Assembly (NCBI GenBank): GCA_028023455.1
Contig: JAQFVV010006469.1
Span: 312,001 to 376,000, forward strand
DNA from: Epiperipatus broadwayi
Taxonomy: Eukaryota > Onychophora > Udeonychophora > Euonychophora > Peripatidae
DNA: 64,000 nt
Reading direction: 5' to 3'
The notes under the pieces were generated by a model. The model worked only from the letters and a program-made list of their open reading frames with translations, was not told where the DNA came from and ran no database searches. Position 1 is the first letter of the stretch, and the number at the start of each line of letters is the position of its first letter. Shown one piece after another: positions 22,616-39,800 of the stretch. Position numbers and translations under genes: made by a program.

Positions 22616-23352
22616 TAGTTGTGACTTACAACCAATGTGGCCACTTGGTGGTGTTGTTTCTCTGCAAAAGCACAGAAATATGCTGTTTATGTAGCCCAGA
22701 TTAAAGCCTATAGACCAGTTCTGTTCATATTAGCTGTTAGCAGGCATAGATGGCATTGCACACTATGCTTTGCATCACTATGGAAATCATTCACACTTCA
22801 CAGATTGCTACCATATAATGTAAAGGTGTATGGAATTCAACTGGTCATAAGTGTTTTTGTATGCATTCAAAGTAACAATCTTACACCATACCTGATGTAC
22901 TATTATATACTAATACATGTAAGCCCACTACCATGTTTTCTTGCACACTTTGGAAGATGAAAACAATTGCAAAAGGGTATGTCCCAGAACCATTTCACAT
23001 AAGTCCCATGAAAAGACATGTTTGTGGGAGAACAGCTACGAGAGTAATGAAATGGCTGTCATTGTACGTTGTTTTGGAAATCATAATCTTAATTTGCTCA
23101 GACTAGTGTTATTGGCTGATCCTTTGGATTGGCAAAACCATCAGACTGTCCCCCTGCATGCTAGCACTACATGCTGAAATGTATAATATAATTTAGAAAA
23201 TAATATTGGTTTGTAAATTTTTAAAAAATACTTTGAAAAATTGTCAGAGAACAAAAAGCAAAAAATTATTGGCTTGGTAACATTACATTTTATTATTTTT
23301 TCAAGCAACAACATCATCAAGTGGCCACATTGGGCATAAGTCACAACAACTA
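22616..23352. mobile_element. Non-autonomous TIR DNA transposon (~0.74 kb)
   Basis: Terminal inverted repeats of about 45 bp: the left starts TAGTTGTGACTTACAACCAA and the right, read on the minus strand, TAGTTGTTGTGACTTATGCC. Both continue with ATGTGGCCACTTG and a GTTGTT segment. The ends begin with TA, which would fit Tc1/mariner-like TA insertion, but no independent duplication confirms it. The interior is less AT-rich than its surroundings. It holds two open frames of about 107 and 78 codons on the plus strand that match no transposase I know; they are probably chance frames. Confidence 0.65.
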
Positions 23353-25016
23353 ATGTGAGTTATCAATTTTTATTAAAGTGCATTTAAAATAATAATTAAT
23401 AAAATATTAGGGAATTCAGATATCTGTTTAAATTTAGAATTTAAAAGATTAAGCTTAAAGAAAACTAAAAATAAGTTTCAATAATTAGTTTAGTTTTGCT
23501 GTATTTTTTAAATGATAATTTTGAATTTACAGTAAATTTTCTAGTTTTCTTAATTATTTTCTAGTATATATGTGTGCAAATGTTTCTGTATGAGTGTTGA
23601 AAGTTTGAAAAAATTTAAAGGGATTGTTTAAAAGTATTAGTTGTCTTTAAAAATAATATATTTTATAAAAGGTATTTAAAATAATGATAATCTTAAAGAA
23701 TTCTTAAATCAGTAAATTTGTTTATTTAAAAAAATATTGTATTAAAATTAAATAAATAATTTTTATTAAATAATTAAGATAGAGTTGATAAAGTTAATTA
23801 TTTTTCTGTCTAGACATTATGTGTTTAAATATCTTAATAAATAATTCAAGGTCAAGTGTATAAATATGCAACCTTATAATTAAAAGGTTAAAATTGTACT
23901 AATGTTAAAAATTCTGCCCCAATGCTCAAACTTGATATCTTGAATCATACCATGTGACAATTGTTGCTGTAAAAAAACATGGACACACATGTTTAAAAAG
24001 AAAAAAACAAAAAAATAAGACACATTATCATTATTTTTTTAAAAAAGTTTTTATGTTCATCTCATTTTTAATTACTTATTGTTTTTTTATCAGTTAAAAT
24101 GTCAGGGTCTAAAACTCAATGTCATTCAGATAAATTTATTCTGATGTACACATGTTTCTGAAGGAAATCACAGAGCATTTTGAATATGAAAATTTATTGA
24201 ACACTGCTAAGACATAAAACTATGTATGTTTATTTTTACCTTATTTATAAAGTTTTAGTTAATTTGAACTTTTGGTTATTAAACCATTTAATTAACACTA
24301 CATTGTATAAAATCTAAAATTTTTTACTTATAATAATTACCATTATTAACAATATTACCTTTTATATTTTGATAAATTTGTTATCTTAGAATAAATAATT
24401 CATGCAGACAATTTAATGAATGAGAAATAGTTACTATTCACTTATCAGGAACACTTTTGAAAAGTGTTATAGCTTTATAACCAAAGGAATGCAATAATAA
24501 ATTATTTTAAAATTATTGCTTGTCTCAAAAAAAAAATGAAATATGATCATTTTAAATAATTTTATATAATTCTGATAAAAAAAGATGTCATTTGGATTGA
24601 CTTTTTAAAGATTTGGAAAAGATATTGTATATTTGCATCACTGCTAATACAAATAAAATAATGTTTTAGCATTATCATAATTTATTCATGTATAATTTGT
24701 CTACTTATTAAATACTTTCATTACTCTACAAAAGAAAAAAAAAAGATTTCAGTTTGCTTCATGATTTTAATATTAACAAAATAATATTTAAAAATTTAGT
24801 ATGGAACTATTTGTGACCAGTATTTGTTTTTAGCTCCTTTCTCATTATTTGAAATTAAAATTGTGGACAATGTTTTATTTTTTTGTTAAGTAATTCCTGC
24901 TATGAATTAAATGCAAACAAGTGTAGTGTATATTTATTTTTTATTATGAAGTTGATATATGCTTTTTATTATTGTGTAATTATAGTTTTGTGCATATTTA
25001 ATTATTTTGTCTGTGA
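23353..25016. other. Unannotated AT-rich DNA
   Basis: No gene or repeat recognised. Confidence 0.55.
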
Positions 25017-25217
25017 TATTGGGACCACCAAGCAGCTACAGGCCATGTATTTGAACCTAGTTCTGCCCAAATAATTTGTACAGAAAAAAATGACGCCAAA
25101 AGAAAAGTTAAGGAAGCTTTATATATAGCAAATGACTCAATGCCATTAATAGAAGAGAGGTATGTTTTGCTCTCTCTAAACAATGGACTAATTACAAATT
25201 CAAACGCATTTGCATAA
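25017..25217 (+). pseudogene. PLE GIY-YIG endonuclease C-terminal tail
   Basis: The plus-strand frame reads HQAATGHVFEPSSAQIICTE, then DAKRKVKEALYIAND, SMPLIEE and finally ITNSNAFA with a stop at 25,215-25,217. The H-x-x-x-TGH-x-F, followed by a (K/R)RKVKEALYI block, is the standard C-terminal half of PLE endonucleases. The YIG half is missing upstream, where a stop lies at 25,014. It is a 5'-truncated fragment, different in sequence from the other PLE copies here. Confidence 0.7.
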
Positions 25218-26639
25218 ATCATAACAATCTTTATTTACAAAGCTATGAGTATGAGATTCGAACATGAAATCTCGAAAGCGCTAAGCAAACCTATTATAAA
25301 TTAGTGTAAAATTTATAGCTTCACTATTTAATGCGAAAAAAAGTCACATAGTTATAATAATATACATGCTTTAAATGAATTTTGTAAGAAAAAATCTCTG
25401 TAAAAGATTTTTATTTTAAGTGCAGATATTATTAAGAAGAGTTCTCGGAATTATTATTCCAGTATAATAAAATATATTACCACACCCAATGTAAAACACA
25501 TCTTTTTTATATTTGACATATGTGTGAATGAAATGTTTGGAAGTCAGTATGCAAGTTTAGATAGCTTCTAAAATTTAACATTTGATATTGTTATGCAATT
25601 GTGGTGTGTCAGTTTACATATATTAATAGATTAAATAGATGTGTTATTATGCTTATGAATGTGTGTGCAAGTTGACTATTTATTTATTATTATCAAATTC
25701 ATGCCTTGTTCAGTTATAATTGGTACACTTCTTGGAGCAAATATCAATTTTGGCATTTTTATGTAGTTGTTTTTCAATTACCATTGTACAATTTATCCCC
25801 TCCATGAAAGTGAGCAAGGCTTACTTGCTTCAACATAGCCAGGTCAATTTACCAGGTGCCCAGTTATAAATTTTCCACCATTCCCTTTGCCTATAACTTA
25901 GTATTAGTATAACTGCAATTTAATTTTAAGTATGCTAGTTTAATTGTCAGTATTGAGTTTATCTGTTTTCTCACCCATTATAGGTATTAATAGAATTCTA
26001 CTGACGCAATTATTTTTGCATAATATTTAGCTATCTTTATAATTCCACGAGATGCATGTTTCTACATTGATTTATAGACATTGTTGATGATGTAGAGTAT
26101 TTAATATCATGTTAGTGATGTGTGTATAGGCATTTATATGTGTTATTCCATTCCATGTACATAATTGTTAGTTGGATAATATTAAATAAAAGTGTGAGAA
26201 TTTCTTAAATAATGTAGTTATTGTTATTGTAATTTTGTAGGAATGATTAAAAACAGGATATTTTATTTTTAAATTAAACAAATGTTATGTTAATGGAATT
26301 TGTCATATTAAAAATATTGTATCTTGTAAATATCTTTTATTGTATTAAATATTATTACCTTGTAAATAAATATTTTATTATTCATTAAATACGTTTATAT
26401 TTTCGTTGCCTTTATAACAACCATTTATCCAAAAAATCTAATTTAATAAAGTTTTATAATACATTATTTTGAAAAGAATACATTTCAGAAGTCAGATAAA
26501 GTTTATTCATTTATTTTATTTATCATTTATTTCACACCTGCATTGTAATAAGATAAATATTATATTGATTTATCTTTATTTCAAGTGCACTTTGTAATGT
26601 AGTGGGTAGCATAAAAGTACCCTTTCTTTCTATTGCATT
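25218..26639. other. Unannotated AT-rich DNA
   Basis: No gene recognised. Confidence 0.55.
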
Positions 26640-26785
26640 ATATGTGTAGAAATGGTAATCTGGACCAACTGATGATTGCTGGTTTAGCATGAAATATGTA
26701 GATGTGTTCAAGTGTATCAGTGTTATGAGATAGTATGGAGAATGGTGGGTCGTGTGAAAGTCTGTGCTCATATATCCTATTTATT
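26640..26785 (+). mobile_element. Hammerhead-bearing tRNA-like repeat (copy D)
   Basis: Plus-strand fragment with CUGAUGA, stem II and GAAA (26,669-26,694), followed by a shortened region and the GTGTATCAGTGTTATGAGAT and TGTGAAAGTCTGTGCTC segments that correspond to the tRNA-like 3' part. The stretch carrying the 3' strand of stem I is deleted. Confidence 0.55.
26660..26700 (+). ncRNA. Truncated hammerhead ribozyme (copy D)
   Basis: GGACCAA then CUGAUGA (26,669-26,675), a ~5 bp stem II around GGUU, GAAA (26,691-26,694) and AUAUGUAG. UUGG-AGAUC is absent, so stem I cannot close. Confidence 0.5.
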
Positions 26786-26970
26786 ACTTAGTACAAGTTC
26801 ATACATGAATATATTAGGATAAGATGTGCTTATAGATGGTATAAAATAAATATTCACATAAGAAGAATTTTAAAATATTTAAAGGGTGTTTTATTTGCTA
26901 GCCATATGATTATCTAAAATATTTACATATTAAGTATTTTATATTTGTATTTTTTATTTATTTAAGACAC

Positions 26971-27093
26971 AAGATATAAGATGATAAGCGTTGGTGGCCG
27001 AGTGGTTAGCATAGCTGCCTTCCAAGCAGCTGCCCCGGGTTCACTTCCATTTCAACGCATTTGACATATGAAAAAAAAAGATATAAGATGATA
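26971..27093 (+). mobile_element. tRNA-Gly(TCC)-derived SINE with 16 bp target-site duplication (copy 2)
   Basis: The body (26,987-27,077) starts GCGTTGGTGGCCGAGTGGTT, carries GCTGCCTTCCAAGCAGC (anticodon arm with TCC) and the B-box-like GGGTTCACTTCC, ends in CAACGC, then a short TTTGACATATG tail and nine A. AAGATATAAGATGATA is present exactly at 26,971-26,986 and 27,078-27,093. The duplication and A-tail show LINE-mediated retroposition. The D- and T-arm changes and the tail make a functional tRNA gene unlikely. It is the youngest-looking of three copies. Confidence 0.85.
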
Positions 27094-28038
27094 GAGTTAT
27101 GAGAAGAAAATAAAATAATTCATGTATAAGAATTTAAATGGTAGTGTTCAAGTATTTATGACAATAATTATTTTCTTGTATTAAGTATATGCATAAACCC
27201 TGAGATGTAGATAAAGTATGGACCCAATGTATAGATTTAAATTTTAAGAAGAACCTGAGATAAAATTTAAATATAATAAAAAAGTGAGATTTTAATATTT
27301 GCATTTATATATTATTTTGTCTGTAAGAGGACTCATATTCTATGGTGGTGTTTAAATCCATAGTCAATATGATTCCAGTGTGATCTATCCTGGCCTGACT
27401 GGTAAGATTACAATATACATATGTTATTGAAATTCATTTAATTAAAATATATATCAATTAAACAAAATATCTTTTATAGATTATTGTAAAAAACAAGAAC
27501 AAAGTATTAACAGTATAAATTAATATTCCCAATAAGCATTATATAACGCATAAGTACTTTCAGTTATTTACATAACCATATGTTGAAACTATATATATAC
27601 TTACATATATATGCTCAAGTCAATTTGTATCTCAATATTTTAAAACTCTGTTATAGGAAATTTAAAATTTTATTTTCTAAAAAAGTTTATTAAAGGCTTA
27701 TAAGAATGAATGGGTTAGAAATGGATAGCTGAGAGTAGGGCACTGGTAATTTTCTTATTAAAACTAATTGATAAGGAGTAGAATAATTGTCTGGGTAATA
27801 TCTACTTAAAGGATGATGGTTACAATGTTTGGTTTTGCAGTAAAAAGGTTTTAATGATGCTTAATCACTGAAAGGAATGCAAGTAACAAAAGGTATTTGG
27901 AATTAAAAAAAAATTTACTAATTAAAAAAATAAAAATTAAAGGATTAAGTTGTAATCAAGCTGAACAAAATTATCAGCAAAAATATTTTTTAATTAAAAC
28001 TAATCTGGATGCTTTTTGTTGAAAAATAGTATAAATAC
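27094..28038. other. Unannotated AT-rich DNA
   Basis: No gene recognised. Confidence 0.55.
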
Positions 28039-28573
28039 CTAAGTAAATGTAAAAATGGTCTTTTGAGAAAAAAATTCTTCAAGCTGGTCTTTTATGAGAG
28101 AATTCTTCAAGTTTGTCTGCAAAACCTGCAACAACCAAGTTTTAAAAAGCTGATAAATCATTTGGTTGCCCAAAGCCATATATTTATTTCTCAGAGAAAT
28201 ATGAATTTGGAATCTCAATGGAGTTGCTGAACTGCTGCCCACTTGAAGTCTGCTGACCAATGTACCTATGCTGATGTTACTGTCATCATAAATAAATTCA
28301 GTCTGCTGACCAGCCATGCTGCCATTCAATAAATAAACTTCTTGTTCAATTATACCATCTTTAATCATGTGCTGTTTCAAAGAACCAGCCTGTCTCCAGA
28401 ATTAAATTAATATCTGAAAAAAGGGCCACCCAGGACCAAGTGAATGTAAATTGCATCATGACACTATGCATCAGCATATCTATATGCTGCTCTTCAAACC
28501 TTGCCATGTTTTTTAAAAATCTTAATGAAGGTAATTCCAGAAACATTGGAATCTCACCATGAGATCTTTGCAA
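28039..28573 (-). pseudogene. Unrecognised coding-like region, two overlapping frames
   Basis: The minus strand carries two open frames of about 70 and 113 codons that overlap near 28,361-28,380, suggesting one longer frame with a shift. Composition is protein-like (MARFEEQHIDMLMHSVMMQF; SRLQVGSSSATPLRFQIHIS) and the DNA is less AT-rich than its flanks. I recognise no domain. It may be an old retroelement or processed-gene remnant. Function is unknown. Confidence 0.3.
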
Positions 28574-33612
<5,039 letters not shown>

Positions 33613-34058
33613 AACTTGAAATTATTAACTTTTAAAAAGCAAACACACAACTCACGTTTATAAAATCTTTTTTTAAAAAACAAAACAAAACAAAAACTTA
33701 TTTCAATAAGGAAAAAAACAATATTCATCAGATCTGCCAATTATTGAATACAAAAGTTTGAACAGTTTTCCTCTTTTGTTTACCCTCTAATTAGTTTTAA
33801 ATTAACTTTATTAGATTTGCTATATATATTGGAGATTATTTACAAGTTTTATTAAAACAAAAGAGATTTCAAGCAGAAAAGCAATAAGATAGATGCTCAT
33901 ATAATTGAGTAATAATCAATATATATCTAATGCATATTAATTACTATATTTAATAGCCAAGTCACTGGATTATTGTTAAAGAGATTAGATTCCATGTAGC
34001 TACAAAAATATCAGCTGGTGCATGGGTTTGATCTCTGGTTTAATGTTATTTAATTTTT

Positions 34059-34688
34059 TTAGAAAGAGTGATTTAGTATTATGAAATGGGGATGAAATCT
34101 TAGATAGCATCTTACAAACCAGAGTGTGAAAAGAATGAATGTAGTAAGTTTTATATTGGGAAAAGAACCACTTTGTATATTTTTTATGAGGTTGTTGATT
34201 GTTAGTGAATTTGAATGAGTCATGTTAGTGATAAGAGTATGACAAGGAAGAAGTGAGGAACAATCCATAAGAAAGTGTTCCAATGTTTCTTCATTTCTAT
34301 GACAGAGGGCACATAATGGATCTATATTTGTGAAGTGTCACTTGTAGAAGAGAAAATAATTAGTAGGAAGGGCTTTGACATTTATTTTTATTAAGAAGTC
34401 CAGATATTTGGATTCCAGGTGCCAATATCTGAACTTTTTTATAATGTATTTGTTACTACATAACAAGAAAGATTGACTATTATTTGATATACTATTATTA
34501 TTTTCAATTTCATATGTTTGCCAATAGTTAATTTTATTTAGAAATAGATTATGTGAGAGAGTAGTGTGTTTACTTATGAGAATTATTAAGGTTTTGATAA
34601 AATTATTGTTAATGGGTGGTGGAGTGTCAGTAGGGTTAACAGGAATTACACTATTAACACTTGGGAAAAAACTAATTAGTTTAGTCAT
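34059..34688 (-). pseudogene. LINE C-terminal region with zf-RVT-like finger
   Basis: This frame continues the RT frame after a shift at about 34,688. YWHLESKYLDFLIKINVKAL leads, through a single in-frame TGA (34,338), to HFTNIDPLCALCHRNEETLE and HFLMDC. C-x2-C-x(7-8)-H-x4-C is the zinc-binding pattern found C-terminal to RT in many non-LTR elements. The frame closes at 34,059. Two lesions (frameshift and TGA) separate it from an intact polyprotein. Confidence 0.7.
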
Positions 34689-35815
34689 TTCATTAATGGC
34701 TCTCTGAAGATAAAATGTAGAAATGCCATGTAATGAGAGACCATTGAATTTAAATGTTTTTGCATATTTCTTATGCTTAGAGCTACTGCTTTTTTATTCC
34801 AGATTAGTTTGATGATAAGAGAGTATATATTTTTTTTGAATGAAGAAGTAAACTTAATAATGGGTAAGAAATAATTAATTTTAGGAAATATTAAAATGTT
34901 GATTAGTGATGCCTTAGCATATATTGAAAGGTATGCTTTGGATAATGCATTGATGGTGCTTTCTACTGAAACAATAAGCTGATTTTGAATAGCAGTTTTC
35001 ATTGCATTATATGAGAGGTGCATTGGGAAACCTAAAAATTTATGAGGAATAGAGGAAAAATTGGAAGGAATGGTCTTATCTGTAAAAATATTCCAAGTAG
35101 AAGATTTGTTTTTATTAAAGTGGATTGAAAAATTGTTAGTATAATTATTAAGTACAGTGTCAAGTAAGAGAAGGAGTTTTTTTGATGGGAGAAAAATAAC
35201 TAAATCATCCATATAGGAGATGTGATTAATGGTTTGGTTAATTATAGGAATATGTATTCCTGGAATTTTGCTTTCTATTTCCAAAAGAAGGGGGTTGATA
35301 TAAGTTGTGAAGAGAAGAGAGCTAAGAGGAGAGCCTTGAGGAATAGAATTATGTGGATGAAATCCAGGGAGTATTTTTTCATTGAGAGTTATGCAAACTT
35401 CTCTATTTATAAGTAGATTTGCCAGTATGTAGAGGTATGGTATTGGTATATTATATTTCTGAAGTAGTTGTAGTAGTTTAGGTATAGGAACTGAGTCAAA
35501 TGCAGACCTCATATCCAATTGCCCACCAATGAGCCCTGTTTTTCTATATTGCCTAATGTGGTCCATTATTATTTTAAACAGAATAGCTACTGATGAAGTA
35601 GTCAAATCTTCTTTTGGAAACTGAAATTTTGATAATGAAGGGAGAAGGAGCAGTTGGATTTTATCTTTAATAAGAGATTCAACTATTTTAATAGAGAGTG
35701 GTATCATAGATATGAATCTAAGATTACCCAAGGGGAAGTAATAATATTTTTTAAGGAAGGGAACTATAGAGAAAGAATAAAGTTCTGGAATTATGTGATT
35801 TGTTTGGATAACTGA
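34685..35815 (-). CDS. Non-LTR reverse transcriptase, open frame
   Basis: This frame encodes an RNA-dependent DNA polymerase core for target-primed retrotransposition. It is open from just after a stop at 35,816-35,818 and no ATG is needed, because it continues an upstream polyprotein broken there. Motifs: IIPELYSFSIVPFLKK and GNLRFISMIPLSIKIVESLI (RT0-1), GQLDMRSAFDSV (motif A, catalytic Asp), NSIPQGSPLSSLLF (motif B), ISYMDDLVIF (motif C, YMDD), then FNKNKSSTWN (motif D region) and KFLGFP (motif E-like). About 376 codons without a stop is unusual for this window. Both catalytic motifs are intact, but the flanking frames are broken, so independent activity is unlikely. Confidence 0.85.
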   Translation of the reverse strand, partial: SVIQTNHIIPELYSFSIVPFLKKYYYFPLGNLRFISMIPLSIKIVESLIKDKIQLLLLPSLSKFQFPKEDLTTSSVAILFKIIMDHIRQYRKTGLIGGQLDMRSAFDSVPIPKLLQLLQKYNIPIPYLYILANLLINREVCITLNEKILPGFHPHNSIPQGSPLSSLLFTTYINPLLLEIESKIPGIHIPIINQTINHISYMDDLVIFLPSKKLLLLLDTVLNNYTNNFSIHFNKNKSSTWNIFTDKTIPSNFSSIPHKFLGFPMHLSYNAMKTAIQNQLIVSVESTINALSKAYLSIYAKASLINILIFPKINYFLPIIKFTSSFKKNIYSLIIKLIWNKKAVALSIRNMQKHLNSMVSHYMAFLHFIFREPLMK

Positions 35816-36103
35816 TTAATTAAATTGTGAATTATTGAAATTGTGAAGTGGTTGAGATGGTTAAGCAGGAATTTGAGTATTGCATGAGATCATATTATCA
35901 GCAATGCTAATTCACTTTAGGGCAATGTCAGATTTAGTAATTTCATGATGTTTAACATAATGTCCAAATAAAAAAGGGGCAATTGTGGGATAGGAATAAG
36001 TTTGAAATTTGGATTTAAAGTGATAGTATATAAGGAGAAGCATGGTTTCTCCAATTATCACATTTAATCTTTCAAAATGGAAGATAGTATTGTTGCTTTT
36101 GGT

Positions 36104-36543
36104 TTATAACTGAGGGCCCATTGTATATATCATTTGAACAATTATGGGTTCTGCCATATATATTTTTGACTTTGTAATAGATAGATAATTAGCCAAGATT
36201 TGTTTCGTGTGTTTTAATTTTTGTTTGAGAGTTATGATTAAAGGAGTAGATATAGTTGAAAGAGAAATATTTTTTAGTTGAAGGTGTATTGTATCCAATT
36301 CTTTTACCAATCTAGTTGGGATTTATTTCTCTTAGTATAAATATTTATGATAGATTTGATAATGTTTATAAATGTGAAGCATGTTTCTATTGGGTTTGAT
36401 TCCATAATGTTTATTTTATTAAAATAAATGTAAATTTCTGAAAGAACAGCTTCAGGTATCATGGATTTTAGAAGTAATCTAGTAGTGTTGTTAAGTCTGA
36501 ATACTGGTTGGCTTTGCAAATTTAAGTCAATTTTAATTGCCAA
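36104..36543 (-). pseudogene. LINE linker between endonuclease and RT, frameshifted
   Basis: Two minus-strand frames (36,543-36,304 and 36,310-36,104) join at a frameshift around 36,305. INIYTKRNKSQLDW is followed in the other frame by LVKELDTIHLQLKN, the kind of basic Trp-containing stretch that precedes RT in non-LTR elements. It has no independent function. Confidence 0.55.
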
Positions 36544-36820
36544 TGCTAGATAGGTCTGAAAAGCTTACAGGTATTAATGTTGGATAGATAAAAAAATGAA
36601 AGTCAGAGGAGTAGAAAAGAAGATCTATTAGTGTGAAGTGTTTTTTGATTAGAAAGAAAAGGAGTGTGTGGAAAAGAATCCTTCTGCACTCATGAGTCTG
36701 ACATAAATCCAATAGAGGTATTTCTTCACAAAAGTTGAATATAGCATGTTGAAATCATCAGTTAAAATTATGGGATGGGGATTAGTAGAAATAAGCAAAT
36801 TTGTCTGCCTTATTAATCTC

Positions 36821-39800
36821 AATATTCATCACATGATCATCATTTCTTATGCTTGCTCATAACTATTATTAAAACAAGCAAAACTCTCCATACAGTAGTG
36901 CCCTTACCCAATACTTTTATATTTCAGATAGAATTATTACAGTAATGATGCATTTAATCCAGATAGACATTATGTGTAAGCTAATATCCCAAATATGACC
37001 ATTTTTTTAATATTATGAATTTGCAGTAACGATGTTTCTTTAATAATGACAAAAGAGAAATATTAAAAAAATTAACAATTACTTTATTACACCATTTAAA
37101 ATAAATGATAAAATGAATAATAATTATAACAAAAGAGAGATGTTTAATAAATATTACCATTTGTTTCCTAAGTCTAATTTGAAGTTGAGATATGAAAAGT
37201 GTGTTATCAGATAGTGTTGTGAAGACATCAACATTTAATAGTAATCTTCAATTTAATACAAGAGGATACTAAATATCATAATCATAAAAGATAAATAAAT
37301 TATAATCATCCTTAATTAGTTTGTTTCACTAATTAATCAATTATCAATTAACCTCACTTAATAATGCTGAAGAAGTTTTCACTCTTTTAAGAGAAGTACA
37401 AATCATTAATTAGTATACCTAGATGATTTTTTACCACATTGAGCTTATTTATTTTGCCCCAAGATTCTTTAGCAATCTAAATATTAGGAGTGATACTCTA
37501 CTAACAAAAGATAACTAGATCATTAGACTGTCTTGTTAATACTATATAACAGTGAAAAACTAACACTGACATGTAAGAATGAAGCATAAAGTATTCTTTA
37601 CAGATTTACTCATCTATATTTTTTAAGTCTGAGGTTAAACGTAAGAACCCATAAGTACAATAATTGCAATATAACACAGTTTTATATAAGTTTAATAGTT
37701 ACTTATGCTTGTGCAACCTAAACCTAAGGTAAATCATATTTAATCCCATTCAATATTATTAATAAAATATTGATACTTGCAAATTTATTGGGAATTTACA
37801 AACACTTTTAAAATAATGGTATCACAGATGATGTAAAGAACAAGTAATTTTACTTGTGGACATAGCATAAGAATTAATAAATTCCATTTATCATACTTGT
37901 TGATTCATGGTAAGTTACATTCAACACATTAATCCATTTTAAGATTGCTTATCACTTGGGATATTTATCATAATTAATATTTACTTTGATAATCCACAAT
38001 TCAGGAGTGGCATTTAAATATTTAGCTTTCCTAATCCATTATCCATTGAATGTTATTTAAATATTTAGCATTGATAATCCATAATGTAATTTCTTAAGCC
38101 CTGGATACATATTTGTAGTTTTATTCCAGTTTATTCCACGCAATGATTTAATTCATTTGAACAGATGCTATAATTTTATTTAAAAGATTAGCATTCATTA
38201 CTTCTTTAATTAGAGATATAAAATTAATCTATTCATCTACAGATCTTTAATCCATGATGCCAGTAATTCTGATCGTATCTGTGAGAACGCAAATAGTTTT
38301 TCATTCATAACAATGCAATTTTCATTATTTTTTGAATCAGTTCTTTTCTCTAAGCAACAAGTTTATAGAGGGATATTTGAATTGAAAAAAAAATAGTTTA
38401 AAATTTTTCTTTACATAATTAAAGATGAGATCATTCAAAACATTGAGATGAATATGCATCCTTTTTTGCAGTAAAGAATATAGTTATTTTTCCAATAATT
38501 TGAAAATAAATATCAGCTACTTATTTGAAGCTAATAAATATAATTTTCCAAAGTATAACAGCTATTTACCATTACTTTCAATTGAAAAAATCCAGCAATT
38601 TATTGTTGAAATAATGAGATAGCATTCCATAAGTCAGTTAGTCCATTTTCCCACTAAGAATTGACTGTAATAAATGAGATTTCATGAAATAAAGAATTAA
38701 TGAATTAATTAATGATGGTTTCTGGTTAATTTGTTGTTATCCAGCTTGTTTCCTAAAATGATGGAAAGTCATTTGCCTAGCAAACGCATCTGTCTACTTG
38801 TTTACTCTATCTTACCACCATGTAGATAACAAACAAAATGGCTATTTAAAAATGTGAATGCAATAAAAGTTTGTAAAGACTGTCTGGATTTTCCAAACTT
38901 CAGATTTCACACCAGTTATCACATGATATCTGGATTACAGAATATTCATTATCATGCATTGGGGGTTTCTTCATTTGCCATATTGGAAGAGGTAGTCATG
39001 GTTATTGCCAGGCAAAATGTTAAGAGTTAAGATTTTTGAATCAAGGCAGTAAAACTTTAGAAACACTACTCAAAAATAAGAAGAAGAAAAGAAAGCAATA
39101 ATTTTAATTTTTATTTCCTTCACTTTTATTTCTGGATTTTAAAATAATTTTACAAATATTTATTTAAATTAAAGCAATCATAAAACTATAAAGTTCTCAG
39201 ACATTTATTTCAATTAATTTTAAATTGATATGTTAATAAATAATTTATTGTTTAATAAATATTCTTGCAAACTAAATTAATCTTTGCTAAATAAAAAAAA
39301 TCTAAACATGTAAGCTTCCACACACACGCACACAAAATATAAAATGGAAGAGCTGTTTGTTCTATCCCTTATTAAAATATTTTACTAAAGGAATAATGTA
39401 TTTATAATTCTATATTTCTATTTTTGAATTATTTGTTTTATGTACGTAAACACTTCTTTTGATTTATACAATTCGATAACTTTATTCCTAATAAAAATAA
39501 CAATGAAATATGAGCGTAGGTATTTCTATATATAAATATAGAAGTCTATCAAAATAAATCTCCTTGGAAATCCCATTCAAAATGCTTTATAAAATTATAT
39601 ATTTTTCTTAAACATTAGTATGAGAGACTATTTAAAAATGATAATTATTATACTCTATGCTATACAATCAATACCTGTGATGAATATATTTGCTTAATTA
39701 TAAAAATTAAAGCCAATAAAATGTTTACAGTTTTAAACTTATAATAACTAATTTACAGTGACACTGCAAGGTTACAATATATAAATATATCATTAAAAAT

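Larger units (their letters stand above)
34020..36820 (-). mobile_element. LINE with endonuclease, RT and zinc-knuckle, 5'-truncated
   Basis: Reading the minus strand: remnants of an AP-like endonuclease (PIILTDDFNM near 36,780; a PTLIPVSFSDLSSI segment near 36,580), a linker region (frames at 36,543-36,304 and 36,310-36,104), a long open RT (35,815-34,685) and a C-terminal CCHC-like finger (about 34,338-34,255). Few breaks are present, so it is younger than the RTE element. I cannot assign a clade. The finger after RT is of the zf-RVT type seen in several LINE clades. Confidence 0.8.

Noticed and set aside
22637-23177. Two open frames as a candidate transposase
   Set aside because: No DDE/DDD or DNA-binding motif visible, and the frames overlap in different registers; more likely chance in a GC-richer core.
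26987-27061. Functional tRNA-Gly(TCC) gene
   Set aside because: Changes in the D and T arms, an attached TTTGACA tail with A-run and an exact flanking duplication show it is a SINE.
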